From Malania oleifera (taxonomy: Eukaryota > Streptophyta > Magnoliopsida > Santalales > Ximeniaceae): a DNA stretch of 64,000 nucleotides. Position 1 is the stretch's first letter. The number at the start of each line of letters is the position of its first letter. The notes under the pieces are model-generated. The model did no database searches, was not told where the DNA came from, and worked only from the letters and a program-made list of their open reading frames with translations. Both the position numbers and the translations under genes were made by a program. The stretch spans positions 43,852,402 through 43,916,401 of the forward strand of contig NC_080425.1 of assembly GCF_029873635.1 (NCBI RefSeq). The letters run 5' to 3'. Of this stretch, positions 10,611 through 22,358 are shown in pieces.

Positions 10611-11091
10611 CACTCTAGAGAGGCACTCATCCTGCTCCATCTCCGACGTTAAAAAAAAAAAATGTCAACCTCACACGACTCTAGCTCTGGCCCTACTGGA
10701 AAAGAGTCAGCCCAGTCAACCCACTCTACACCCACAGATCCTTCAAGTGTCAGCAGGGAGGAGTTCCTCGCCTTCTAGAAGAAAATGGAGGACATGCTCA
10801 ACCTACCCTTACACCAAAAGAGTCAGGAAGGGTATACCCCACTTCAACAACAGGTGAGTCCCGATCCACCCCAAAAAATAGATCAATCAAAAGAGAGCGA
10901 AGAGAAAACTTTCCCTACCAAAAAGGTAAAAGACGCGAACAACGTAGATATCAACCAAAAAAAAAGATCCTCGAAGTTGGAGGAAAGGATCAAGAAAATA
11001 GAGTAGATAGAAAAAAAATGAGGAAAGAAAGACCAACCTCCTCTACGGAGAAGCATCTCTAAGGTCCTCAGAGCCACTATTCACAAGAGAA

Positions 11092-11544
11092 GTGATGGAA
11101 GTCCCGCTGTCGAGTAGATTCAAAATGCCCACATTTGAAAGGTACGAGGGTCTCTCCGATCCAATCGACCACCTGGATACCTTCAAGGTGTTAATGCAGC
11201 TGCAAGGCACTCCTAACGCCATTATGTGTCGAGATTTTGCAGCAACCTTTAAGGGTAGTGCCAGAGATTGGTACAGGACCCTGCGGTCTGGATCAATTGG
11301 CTCCTTCTTGGAGATGGAACAACTATTCATTGGTTACTTCTTCAGCAGTCGGAGGATCGTCAAAACGACATCCCACCTAATGAGTATGGTCCAAGGAGAG
11401 AGGGAGACATTGAAGAAATTCATGCATCGCTGCATGGGGGTTGCCTTGATAGCTCTAACCATAACCCATCAGCTAGGGAGCTTCCTGTACTCTCTAGGGA
11501 AAAAGCCTCTGGTTGACATGGGAGAACTGATCGCCCGAGCGTAG
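11092..11544 (+). pseudogene. gag block of G1
   Basis: Contains the retrotransposon gag signature of plant Gypsy elements: PTFERYEGLSDPIDHLDTFK, then FKGSARDWYRTL, LEMEQLFIGYF and ETLKKFMHRC. A further gag-type block follows at 11752-12003, with FCQFHRDHRHDIEEC-like sequence (here FFQFHRDHRHDIEECIQLK). These would form the particle. The region is a decayed remnant. Confidence 0.8.
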
Positions 11545-12020
11545 AAATACATCAACTTGAAGGAAGTGATGGACACTAGGGGAAATCGCATGGAGCTGAA
11601 GAGGAAAAGTATTAGTCGGGAGATGGGAGAATCCTATAGATCTACGAAGAGGCAGGAGACTAGTATGCTGCTCACCAGCCTTAAAGTGAGAAGGTAATCC
11701 AGTAAGTTCTCCACCTATACACCCTTAAATGTACCGCATTCTGAGGTACTGATGCAGATAAGAAAGAAGGAGTACGTATCGTGGCCCGAACCTATGCCAA
11801 CCCCTTTACATAAACGAAACATGTCCAAGTTTTTCCAATTCCACAGGGATCACAGGCACGACATAGAGGAGTGCATTCAACTGAAAAATGAGATTGAAGC
11901 CTTGATAAAAAGGGGATATCTGTCAAGGTTTACAAAGAAAGAAGATCCACATAGGGAACTCCGCGAGCAAAGGAGACCCAAGGAGAATGAGAAGGAAGAG
12001 TAGGTCATAGGGGAATCGCG

Positions 12021-12770
12021 GTGATCTTCAGAGGATCTACTAGTGGAGGTGATAGTGGAGGAGCTCGCAAAAGGTACACTAAGCAGGTGCTCTCAGCAGA
12101 GAGAGGGGAACCAAGTAGCAAAAGAAACAAACGGGACAACGATATCATCTTTGATAGTGGAGACGAAGAAGAGGTACAACAACTGCATGACGACGCACTG
12201 GTGCTCTCCCTGTTGGTGGTGAACTACAAAGTGAGACGGGAACTGATAGATAATGGGAGCTCGGCAAATGTTATGTTCTGGTCAATGCTTGAAGGAATGA
12301 AGATTGATAAAGAACGACTCAAACTAATCTCAACTCCCCTGGTTGGGTTTGGAGGAGATGTAGTTCATCCCATAGGGATGATCACACTACCAGTGACAAT
12401 GGGGACGACCCTGCAGCAAGTTGCTTTGCTGACAAAGTTTTTGGTGGTCGACCAGCCTTCGGTATACAATATCATATTGGGCCGCCCTTTTCTTAATGCA
12501 GTTTGGGCTGTTACATTCGCGTACCACCTTAAAATGAAATTCCCTACGCCCCATGGGACAGGAGTGGTTAAGGGAGATCAAGCGGCAGCTCGGAACTACT
12601 ATGTTAGTGCCTTAAAAGGGAAGATGGAGGCAAGAAAAACCTTAACCGTGGAAGACTTAGAGGTAAAGGGGGGAGTACCCCCAAATGAGTATAGTAGACG
12701 AAGACATCCGGCGCATACCTTTAGATGGCCTTCAGGGGAGATGTGTGCAGATCGAGAGTGGCCTTCTTGA
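12021..12770 (+). pseudogene. Aspartic protease block of G1
   Basis: Contains a retropepsin-like core with LIDNGSSANVMFWSMLEGM, the flap region GDVVHPIGMITLPV and a downstream ILGRPFLNAVWAV, a set typical of Tat/Ogre-type plant elements. It lies between gag and reverse transcriptase, as expected. It is part of a fossil polyprotein. Confidence 0.75.
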
Positions 12771-12959
12771 CACCTCTAGAGCCAAGTTAGGCAAACTACT
12801 GAATGAATTCGGGATGTGTTCGCTTGGTCGTCTGAAGATATGCTGGGCATTGATCCCTCCATCATAAAGCATATATTGCAGGTGGACCCCAACCACCGAC
12901 CTGTGAAACAAAAGAAAAGAAGTTTCTCCTCGGAGTGAATTAGGGTAATTGACGAGAAA

Positions 12960-13733
12960 GTGACGAAGCTGGTGCAAGCCAACTTTGTCAGGGAGGTGAA
13001 CTACCCAGAATGGCTAAGCAACGTGGTTCTGGTGAAGAAGCCAAACGAAAAGTGGCGCACTTGCATAGACTTCACAGACCTAAATAAGGCGTGTTCGAAA
13101 GATAGCTTCCCTCTCCCCCGAATCGACCAGCTCGTGGATTCAACCTCTGGGCATGAACTCCTTAGCTTTATGGATGCCTACTCGGGATATAATCAAATCC
13201 CCATGCACCGAGCTGACAAAGAAAAAATATCTTTCATCACGGAGAGGGGGCTATACTATTACCGAGTAATGCCCTTTAGATTGAAATATGCAGGGGCGAC
13301 GTACCAGAGGTTGGTGAATAAGATATTCAAAGATCAGCATGGAAAAGCTATGGAGGCGTACGTAAACGACATGCTGGTAAAAAGCTTAAAGGCAGGAGAG
13401 CACTGCAGAGATTTGAAAGAGACATTCGAGCTCTTGTGCAGGTACCGAATGAAACTAAACCCATCAAAATGCGTGTTTGGTATTTCAGTAGGAAAATTTC
13501 TTGGTTTTATGGGGAAGCATAGAGGTATAGAAGCCAATCAGGACAAAATAAGAGCACTGCTTGAAATGGAGGCTCCGCGGACGAAAAATGAGATCCAAGT
13601 CTTAACCGAAAGGATAGCCTCCCTTAGCAGGTTCGTTTCCTGCTCAAGAGACAAAGACCTACCCTTCTTCAGAGCACTAAGGAAGCAAGGAGGATTCGAA
13701 TGGGGGGAAGAGCAGAGCAAAGTCTTCGAATAA
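12960..13733 (+). pseudogene. Reverse transcriptase block of G1
   Basis: The RT motifs are read in order: KWRTCIDFTDLNKACSKDSF, PLPRIDQLVD, SFMDAYSGYNQIPM, YYYRVMPFRLKYAGATYQRLVN, the polymerase core region near MEAYVNDMLVKS, and KCVFGISVGKFLGF. NKACSKDSFPLPRID is typical of the Tat group. RNase H-type sequence continues to about 14120, with YYTTKVLSGVEKNY-like sequence near 13870-13920. It is a fossil. Confidence 0.85.
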
Positions 13734-14189
13734 CTCAAACAATACCTCGGCTCTCCACCTCTGCTAACGAAAGCAAAGAATGGAGAAGACCTATACTTAT
13801 ATACATCATCAACAACAAATGCGGTCAACTCAGTTCTAGTCTGAGAAGAAGGCAGGCAGTATCAACCCATATACTACACCACCAAGGTGTTGAGCGGAGT
13901 CGAAAAGAATTACAGTATGACTGAAAAAGCAGCCTTCTCCGTCATCTGTGCTGCATGGAAATTAAGACATTATTTTTAGGCCCACAAGATAATTGTGCTA
14001 ACCAACCTATCATTGAGGCAAATTCTTCAGCAGCCAAAGAGCTCAGGGAGGATGACGAAGTGGTCTATTGAGTTAAGTGAGTTCGACATACAATACCTAC
14101 CAAGGCCTACTGTCAAGGCCCAGGACTTATTCAAAATTCATTTGATGAACCGAACAAGCTAAATAGCTATTTTTCCTAGTTAGGGGCAT

Positions 14190-14400
14190 GGTTTTAAATA
14201 ACGGCCGTTACGTAGCGTAACGGCCGATACGTAACGGAAATCAGAGGGCCCGAAACCGATACGGGCCGATATCGCGGTTCGGAAAAAATTCACGGCCGTA
14301 ACGGCCGTTACGGAGGCGTAACGGCACGTAACGGCCGATACTCCAACGTTACATGTCGTAACGTCCGTTACGGACCGTTACATGGCCGACAGGTAGCATA
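14190..14400 (+). repeat. Left subterminal repeats of the hAT element
   Basis: GTAACGG and its complement CCGTTAC occur about a dozen times, often as palindromic pairs such as CGTAACGGCCGTTACG-like blocks (for example 14202-14216 and 14300-14318). In hAT elements, subterminal hexamer to octamer clusters bind the BED zinc finger of the transposase. The right end has a thinner, more GC-rich set. Confidence 0.75.
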
Positions 14401-16326
14401 TTCGCTGACGGGCAGCAGGCAGCAACGCTGCTTTCCCCCTCTCCCCAGTCCCCACACCCATCTGCCATTCAAAGGCTAAAAAGGAAAGTTACAAACTGAC
14501 CTTGAAAATTTGTTGGCCTTCGGCAATAAGAAGGCTTCGAGGCTACCGAGCAGATCTACTCAGAATTGCAGACTTGCAGTTCCAGGCTTCCAGTTCCAGC
14601 AACTTGGCGAGTCACCGGCGACGGAAAAAGGTCTGCAGCAGCTCCGCCAGTCATCGCAGTCGGCACCTTCCTCCGCCAGTCGTCGCAGTCGCACCAGCCA
14701 GCCTCTCGATTTCAGCTTCGGAGACTCGGAGCTTGGAGTCATCTCTGGCTCGCTGCTTTTGCTTCGCTCCTTCGACTGTTCGAGGCTCCTCTGAGTTCCC
14801 TCGAATCCCTCCTCTCTCTCGGTCTGACTCGACTACAGGCCTCAGCGTATGAGACACTCTAACACCCACAGCACTTTTCATTATGTTTTTTTTGTTTTTT
14901 AAATTATATTTTGTTGCACCACAGGCCACAGCCCTTTTCATTCCTTTCATTCTGTTTATTTTTTAAAATTATATTTTGTTGTAAAATAGGTTTGTTAAAT
15001 TGAATTAAAAAAAAAGTAATTTAATAGAGTAAAAAATTAGAAATCATTAATAATTATGTAAAATAAAATTTTCTTAATTTATAAATATTTTAATTGTATT
15101 ATATTTTTTAAAAGATAATTATGAAAATTAATTCCATGACATAGCAAGCAATTATTAATATTATATAATTAATATTTTTTAAGGTTAGTAAATAATTAAT
15201 ATTTACCAATAATAATTGAAGCCTTTTTTATAATAATATTTGAATATCAATAATCCACTACTGCATTCACCATCTAAACAAAGCATTAAAATAATGTATG
15301 TACACAAGACATCCATGTGATGGCATTTTATATTATCTAGGCTTAATTGAGCTCTATTTTTCACCATTCTTAAAGAATTCCAAGGAATACTCTGCACAAT
15401 TATTATAATATTTAGTCTTAGGATTTGCCAAACTTATAGAAATAAAATTAATTCATGGCACCAATTGGCTAACATACTATTTATGTCAGCTGGATAAAGT
15501 GGTCATTTTGATAAAGAAGATATCATATTCACTCCCATCTATTGAAAAAATATTAAATAATATTCATATTATAAAAGAAAAAAAAATTAAATAACATCTG
15601 TCACCCATTTTATGTTACATGTGTATCTACTTGCCATTTCTTGAGTAGGTTGACCCTGTTTATTAATATTTTTTAAGTTTTAAAACATTATTTTGACCTT
15701 AAATTTAAAATTAGGTAAAATAAATGTTTACATCTATTTTTTGTTTTTAGTTATCAAATAAAGTAAAAATTAATAACTTAATAAAAAAAAATTAATCTAA
15801 TAGTTAATACATTAATAAATTTGATTTTTACTAATTACTACTAGAATTTGTAGAAAATTTTAATTTTAATCCATATACTGAGAAAATGTTTAAAAAATTA
15901 AATAGTCAATTTGTAATGTATGGATCTCTATTTGTGATGCTATGATGTATATGAAAATAGAGTAAAAATCTTTTTCACCTGTTAATTTCTTATAGTTATA
16001 AATGAAAATAAAATCAAGCTATAAAAAATAATGAAAATATCTTTTTAAAGATAAAGGAATATATTTTTTTTGTAATAAAATATCTAATATTTTATAATTT
16101 TGTTTATTTAAATATAAAAATAATAAACATTACTTATTATTTTTAATCAAATATTATACTTATTACGTAAAAATAAGTATTTAAAATTAGGACTATTTAG
16201 TACTTATTATTTAATATTTACTAAATTACTAATTATATTATTCCTGTCATTGTAGGAAGGTTGTAAGTTGTAACTTTGTATTTTCTTTATATTTTGTGTA
16301 GAGATCATCAAATTAAGTCTATCAAT
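14401..16326 (+). other. Leader region of the hAT transposase, probably with a 5' intron
   Basis: A GC-rich stretch (14401-14860) with overlapping Ser/Arg-rich ORFs in several frames is followed by about 1.4 kb of very AT-rich sequence. This ends in TTTTGTGTAG|AGATC at about 16302, just before the start codon. The pattern suggests a non-coding first exon, a long intron and an acceptor close to the ATG. No donor can be fixed with confidence. The ORFs at 14502-14862 show no domain and are regarded as leader. Confidence 0.4.
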
Positions 16327-19300
16327 ATGTCACGTGATAGAGGAAATGAAAACTTACCTAGTGAAGATATTGGATGGCATTTTGGTACTGCGGTAGACGG
16401 TAATAGACATGTTATTATGTGTAAATTATGTGGGAAGATAATCAAAGGGGGCATTACACGCTTGAAACAACACTTGGCACATAAAAAGGGTCAAGTAGCT
16501 GGATGCTCAAATGTGACCACACAAGTAAGAGAACAAATGATGAAACATCTACAACAGTATGCTGAGAAGAAAAGAGATAAACAAAAAAGGCAAGAAGAAG
16601 CAGAAGCCCAAATTAGAGGAGATTTTGAGAATTTGAGCGATGAAGAAGACTTGGAAGAAGAAAGTATGAGATTTGCTCGACAAGAAAGCATGCGATCACA
16701 ACAACAATGGGAAGATAGACAAAGATTTCGAGCAAGAACAACTGGAAGGGGTAATATTTATGAAGAGGGAGGTGGCTCTGGCAGTGGTGCTACCAGTGGT
16801 TTCAATAGAGCAGGAGCTCGATCTTATAGTGGTCGAGAAGTTGGAGGTAGTGGACGACAATGGATCAATCCTGATGCCCCTGAAGCTAGACTAAAGGCAA
16901 TGGATCCTATTTTAGAAAGAAGCAAGAGTGCGAAACAACCAAAACTCAACACAAAGTTACTGAAAGGTTTAAGAAGTAAATTAGGAAAAGCGGTTGGAAA
17001 ATTCCTAATTTATAATCGGATTCCAGCGAATGTAGCTGACTCTCCATTTATGCAGCCTATGCTTGATATTGCTGCAGAGGTTGGAAAGGGGGTGAAGGGT
17101 CCATCACCCTATGAGATATCTGAAATTTATTTGGAGCAAGAGTATCAAGAAATGAAAAATTATATAGCTTCTTTTGCTGGAATTTGGAAGGAAAGAGGTG
17201 TAACACTTATGTGTGATGGTTGGTCAGGACCAACTAGAAAACACATTATAAACTTTTTAGTTTATTGTGATAGAGGCACCGTGTTTCATAAATCAGTTGA
17301 TGCCTCTGATGTGCCAAGCAGAACAGCTGAATATTATTTCAGGTAATTTTCTAATTTTAATTGTATATACAAATAGTATTATGGACTTGCATGTTTTTAA
17401 TTAAATAGTAGTAATTATTGAATATATAATTTCATTTCAGATTAATGGATGAGGTGGTTGAAGAAATTGGAGAGGAGAATGTTGTCCAAGTAGTGACTGA
17501 TAATGAAGCTGCAATGAAGGCAGGAGGAAAATTATTAATGCAGAAGAGGCCCAATCTCTATTGGACAGCATGTGCAGCTCATTGCATAGACCTTATTCTT
17601 GAAGATATTGGTAAGAAAAGTAACGTGAAGAAGGTCTTAGAAGATGCAAGAACAATAACCTCATTTATTTACAACCACACATGGACAGTGAATTTCATGA
17701 AGAAATTCACAAATAATAGAGAGTTACTTCGCCCTGCCATCACTCGATTTGCCACAAATTTCATTGCTTTGGAGACTATTGTCAGGCATAAACAAGCACT
17801 AAGGGAAATGTTTACATCTGATGCTTGGAAAAACTCAAGGTTTGGAATGGCAAAATCAGGCCCAGCATATGATTCAAAGAAAATTATCTTAGGCAAAGAG
17901 TTTTGGCAAAAGGCCTCTGATATAATTAAAGTGCAAGAACCCTTGGTGAAAGTTCTTAAATTGGTTGATGGTGATGAAAAACCAACCATGGGCTTCATAT
18001 ACGAGGCAATTGATAGGGCGAAGTTGGCCATTCAAAAAGATTGCCGGTTTTACAAAGACTATTGGAAAATTATTGACAACCGGTGGAGTTTTCAGTTGCA
18101 CCAAGATTTGCACGCTGCTGGTAAGTGTAAATCAAATACAATTTCTTATTATTTTAACTTTTAAATTATGCATAGTTGCATTAGAAAACTATTGATTAAT
18201 ATGTTTCTAAATTTAATTGTAGGGTATTTTTTGAACCCACAATTTCTTTATGGTGCCCCACCCTCTCCTGAAGTTGCTAGAGAAGTCATGGATGGAGTTA
18301 AAAAAGTGATAACCAAGTTGGTACCCGATATAGATACTCAAATTCGGGCTATTAATCAAGTAAGTATTTGTTCCATTAAATTGAATAATGAATTGTTCTA
18401 GTATTCTGTAATACTTTCAAGAATAATTATTAATACATCTAATTAATTAATTATTTCACAATCATCATTTTTTAGTTGTTGCTATATCGAGATAGGCAGG
18501 AGACTTTTGGAACCCCGTTGGCTCAAAGGGCAGTGAAACAAACAAATCCTGGTAAATATGGCTATATAGCTAAATAATGGAAAATTACTCTATTTTCTCT
18601 CTTTGTGTTCAAATTTGACTTTTGAAATACGCTATACTAACATAAAACTCTTTTTAATTATTCATGCAGCTGAATGGTGGATTCATTATGGCTTGTGTGC
18701 TCCTGAGCTCCAAAGAATAGCAATTAGAGTTCTTAGCCAGACCACATCAGCTTCGAACTGTGAGCGTAATTGGAGCACCTTTAGCCTCATCCATACGAAA
18801 ACAAGAAATAGATTAAAGTATATGAGACTACAAAAACTTGTTTTCGTACATTACAACATGAGGTTAAAGTTAAGACGTACAATGAGAAGAAGCCAACGAG
18901 AAATTGAAGAGGGTTTCAATCCTATCAATTTGGACTACATTTTCGAAGAAGATGATCCTTTAAGTCAATGGTTAGAGGAGAGAGAGACACCACTACTCGA
19001 TGGTCAGGACAATTCAAATTGGTTAAATGAAGAGGTTGGTGGTACTACAGAAGGAGGTGATCAACCACCAATAAACGCGCATGATGATTCAGGTTCAAGC
19101 CCTGAACGTACACAAAGTGATGACAATCTTGGTTTGAGCCCACCAAGTGATGATGATGGTAATAGTGGTGCTGGAGCTGGGGTTGGGGGGGGTGGCAGTG
19201 GTGGTGGTGGAGGCGGCGGTGTAGAATATAATTATGGATATGATACAGGGACATCATTTGGAAGGGATATATATCCTTCTGATCCTTATGGATTACATGA

Positions 19301-19775
19301 CATACCTGAAAATTATGACTTGGGTATTCCTCCAGGGAACCAATCTTCACAACCCAGGAGAAGGAGGAGTGCTCGTGGTGACCCTAGCGATTCTACTGAA
19401 GATTCATATGGTGTGGTTCGTAGTTTTGGCGACTTTGGTTTAGATGGTTCATCATCACAATCATTTGGATCTCATCCAGCATATCCACATTATGCATCTC
19501 GTGACTCACATTTTTATCCCAGTGGATTAGGAATCTCAGGATCTAGTGAGTCTTCTTCTACACACTACCCAGAGCCAGCCCCTGCCCCAACTTATAGACA
19601 TTATTCAGGAGAATTTTCATCACCAGTACATTTTCAAGAGCAACAACAAAATGATGCAAACTTGGGTTCATTCAACTATGTATTTCCACAAGGATGGGGA
19701 GATAATTTCCCATCCCAATCTCAAGATACAGATGCAAATTATGAAGACCCTCCACGTCATTCTTTTTGGTGGTGA
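16327..19775 (+). CDS. hAT transposase, five exons, 1004 residues (zf-BED, DUF659, hAT dimerisation)
   Basis: Exons: 16327-17342, 17441-18120, 18223-18359, 18476-18551, 18670-19775. All four introns are GT-AG and the phases agree, giving 3015 coding bases including the stop. An N-terminal BED zinc finger (C32, C35, H49) would bind the element ends. DUF659-type sequence follows, with D297 in LMCDGWSG and D359 in VVTDNEAA. The CAAHCIDLILEDI block comes next. E668 lies in SNCERNWSTFS, at the start of the C-terminal dimerisation region (HTKTRNRLKYMRLQKLVFVHYN). These match the DDE triad of hAT enzymes, which cut the element out and reinsert it with 8-base target duplications. The last 300 residues are an acidic, Gly/Ser/Tyr-rich tail with a GGGGGGG run. 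No internal break was seen. The start follows an upstream in-frame ATG at 16276 that would add 17 unconserved residues. Confidence 0.9.
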
Positions 19776-20962
19776 CATGTGTTATATTATAAATTTGTAA
19801 TATTGTATTCATGTATTTTCAATTATTTATTGATATTTGATATTAATCACTTTTTAAATTCATGTATGTGTAATGTGTATATTGAGTATTAAGTCTATTG
19901 AGTATTGATTCATTTTTAGTAACTTTATGACTTAAATTAATTGATTCTTACATTTCTACATCTTTTTACTCATTAAAGTAATGTAAACTATAAAAAAATA
20001 TGCTTTTTTTTGTAAACAGCGCACTAAAATTAATATAAAAATCATAATGCCTATTAAAAAGCATTTGTAGGTTGAATGAAAGCCTTCAAAATTCATTAAA
20101 AATCATGTATTAATGGATTTCATGCTTATTTTTTAATTTTCGCATGGTTGTGCATGCGTGAAAAAAATTCACGACCGTTACGCCCGCTTCCCGTTACGTA
20201 ACACCCGCGTCTCCCGCGACCCGCGACACCCGCGACCGTTTCGCGACGTTACCCGCGACCGCGATTTCGAACCATGGTTAGGGGAGTCCCACAATTCAGA
20301 AGCCTTTAGTATTTTATTAAATCAAATTTAAAAATTTGAAAGTGAAAGAAAATGTGTGTTATATATATTCTAGGGTGCAGGAGCCACTTGCTTCAATGCC
20401 ATCCTCTCTGCAATTCACATGTTCTGTATGCCTCTATTTTAATTTTCTTCATGCACTTTGTATATAAGCTTATCCATCCTTTTCTTTCTTTTCATTTTCT
20501 ATTGTTTCTATATTTCTCATTTGACTTCTCTCTCGGTGTGCCTCTAACTACCAATCAAACAAGTCCTTACGCGTAGTACACCATTTAATTAATCAATAAG
20601 ATTCCGTCAAAACGCGGTGCATGCAGTCGTACTGCATGCATCCCTAACGTCACCCATACAAAAATTTATATATTTATAAATATATAAGCAACCCCACCTG
20701 AAAATGCTTCCCATGCCATGATATATATAACACATACTTGTGTGGAAACTTCATGAAATTAACACACCACCACGCACGCAGTCACCTAACTTCTAACCTC
20801 TCAAGACGTCCAAGCAAAATCGCCACCGCCACCGCCACCACGAGGACTGCGTCCAATATATATCATCTGTTTGTCAAGAATATTGTGCTAGTGCAAGGGC
20901 AAGGCCGACAATAATTTGGCTTTCTTTGTGAATTGTCTCATTTTGAGTCGAAGCCTAAATAA

Positions 20963-21625
20963 ATGTCTAGTCTCAGAACAAGACCATCCAAATCCGCCGT
21001 CGACCCAACTGCCGCAACCACCGCTTCAACCGTCGCAGACCAGGACGGGCAGGAAGCCCTGAATTCTCCGCCGCCGCCGCCCACTCCAGCGCCAACCGCG
21101 ATCTCGAAGATCCTAGGGAGCACGGCCAACTTAGCGAACCTCCTCCCCACGGGCACTCTCCTGGCGTTCCAATTCCTGACGCCGGTGTTCACCAACAACG
21201 GATCGTGCGACGGCGCCACCGGATCCTTGACGGTGGCGTTGCTCGTGCTCCTGGCCGCTTCGTGCTTCCTGGCCTGCTTCACTGACAGCGTCAAGACGGA
21301 CGACGGGCGAGTGTACCACGGCCTCGCCACACTGGACGGGATGTGGCTTTTCGATTACGATAACTCGGGGGAGCTGCCGGATCTGAGGAAGCACAGGGTG
21401 AGGTTGATCGACGGGGTTCATGGGGTTCTGACGGTGTTGGTGTTTCTGGCGGTGGCTCTGAGGGACAAAAACGTGGTGGGATGCTTTTATCCGAAGCCTG
21501 GTCATGAGGCGCAAGAGGTTTTGGATATTGTTCCGATTGGAATAGGAGTGATCTGCAGCTTGTTGTTTGTGGTTTTCCCAACTACGAGAATTGGGATTGG
21601 TTACTCACTTACGCCGGCGAAATGA
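20963..21625 (+). CDS. DMP: DMP family (DUF679) four-span membrane protein, copy 2
   Basis: The 220-residue product is identical to that of the gene at 8520-9182, with the same four predicted membrane spans (about 58-77, 88-106, 150-167, 186-206). The identity extends over the nucleotides: 20919-21651 matches 8476-9208 without a difference that I could find, although the sequence on both sides differs at several sites. The upstream region is interrupted about 690 bases before the ATG by the hAT element, so distal promoter sequence is displaced by 6 kb. Sequence closer than that, including a TATA-like run near 20716, is kept. Whether both copies are expressed cannot be read from the sequence. 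The reading frame is intact and has no intron. Confidence 0.93.
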   Translation: MSSLRTRPSKSAVDPTAATTASTVADQDGQEALNSPPPPPTPAPTAISKILGSTANLANLLPTGTLLAFQFLTPVFTNNGSCDGATGSLTVALLVLLAASCFLACFTDSVKTDDGRVYHGLATLDGMWLFDYDNSGELPDLRKHRVRLIDGVHGVLTVLVFLAVALRDKNVVGCFYPKPGHEAQEVLDIVPIGIGVICSLLFVVFPTTRIGIGYSLTPAK

Positions 21626-22358
21626 TTTTTCCGCTTCTTCGATCAGACCATTCGGCCCCAACAGGAAAATTTAGTCCGCGTTGTTACATGTTGATGTCTG
21701 CATCTTTCCCTTGCTGGCAGCCAAGCAAGAACAAACGAAAAAAGAAAAATGGATGTTGATGGATTTGACTTGATGTTATTTGATTTTCTCTTTCCGTGGA
21801 AAATTGCAATTTTAATTTTATTCAACAATAGGAGTTGTTTTTTCCTTGAAAGTAGGTTAGGGTGTGGCTGCTGATGGATGATGGTAGTTGTTTTTCACTA
21901 GTTTGGTAGTAGACTAGTAGTTTACGTGTGCGTGTAAATAATTAAATAAAAGCTAAAAGGGTATTTTAGGTTTAACTTATATTAATTGTGAACTAAGTTA
22001 TACCTTATTAAACATTCCTAAGTTATATCTTATTTTATATTTTATTTTAAAATTTTAAAATATATTTTTTTAAGGAGTTAATTAACGATCATTAGATTCA
22101 GTTTACAGATCATTAATGATTAATTATGTATTGTTTGTAGATACCCCAATTTGTCCAGGACTTATTTAACAAAATTTAATAAATTTTATTCTATGGAAAA
22201 AATACAAAAAAAAAATACAGGAAAAAAATAAAATATAGAAAAAACTCTAAACACAACAATTTTACATTGAAAATAAAAAAATAAAATAAAAAGAGTCTGA
22301 CTCTCCAATTCCATGATGGCACCTGTACACACGCACAAAGGAAGCAATTAGGAAAATT

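Larger units (their letters stand above)
10147..14126 (+). mobile_element. Tat/Ogre-type Ty3/Gypsy element, 3' part missing (G1)
   Basis: The parts in order are a 5' LTR (10147-10589), a primer binding site, gag, protease, reverse transcriptase and the start of RNase H. The element stops abruptly at about 14126, where copy 2 of the DMP duplication begins. Integrase and 3' LTR are absent. The primer site TTGGCGGCGTCTGTGGGAAC and the RT type place it in the Tat/Ogre/Retand group rather than with the chromodomain Gypsy elements elsewhere in the window. It is a fossil with several breaks. Age cannot be estimated because only one LTR is present. Confidence 0.85.
14187..20276 (+). mobile_element. 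hAT DNA transposon, 6090 bases, apparently complete
   Basis: The element is bounded by an 8-base direct repeat GTTAGGGG (14179-14186 and 20277-20284), the length expected for hAT. Short imperfect terminal inverted repeats are CATGGTTTTAAAT at the left and, on the complement, CATGGTTCGAAAT at the right. The left subterminal 200 bases are full of CGTAACGGCC/GGCCGTTACG units. The right end has CCGTTACG and CCCGCGACC units at 20165-20265. These are plausible transposase binding sites. It encodes one five-exon transposase. The insertion lies about 690 bases upstream of DMP gene 2. It seems young, since the target repeats are identical and the transposase reading frame is unbroken. Confidence 0.93.
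14127..22358. repeat. Segmental duplication, copy 2 (DMP gene 2), split by a hAT element
   Basis: The host parts are 14127-14186 and 20277-22358; the 6.1 kb between them is the hAT transposon. The left edge joins directly to the RNase H part of the Tat/Ogre-type element. The right edge passes into unrelated repeats after GGAAAATTG. Copy 2 lacks the SINE of copy 1 and has an extra stretch of about 25 bases at 21650-21677 just after the gene. The start codons of the two genes are 12,443 bases apart, in the same direction. Confidence 0.9.

Noticed and set aside
10431-10857. Short ORFs over the LTR end and leader of the Tat/Ogre-type element
   Set aside because: They cross the LTR edge and primer site and show no gag signature. 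The recognisable gag starts near 11092.
14502-14862. Overlapping Ser/Arg-rich ORFs in several frames inside the hAT leader
   Set aside because: All frames are open because of composition. There is no domain, and the stretch lies before a probable 5' intron.
18168-18401. A separate small gene in the hAT element
   Set aside because: It is exon 3 of the transposase read with parts of its introns.
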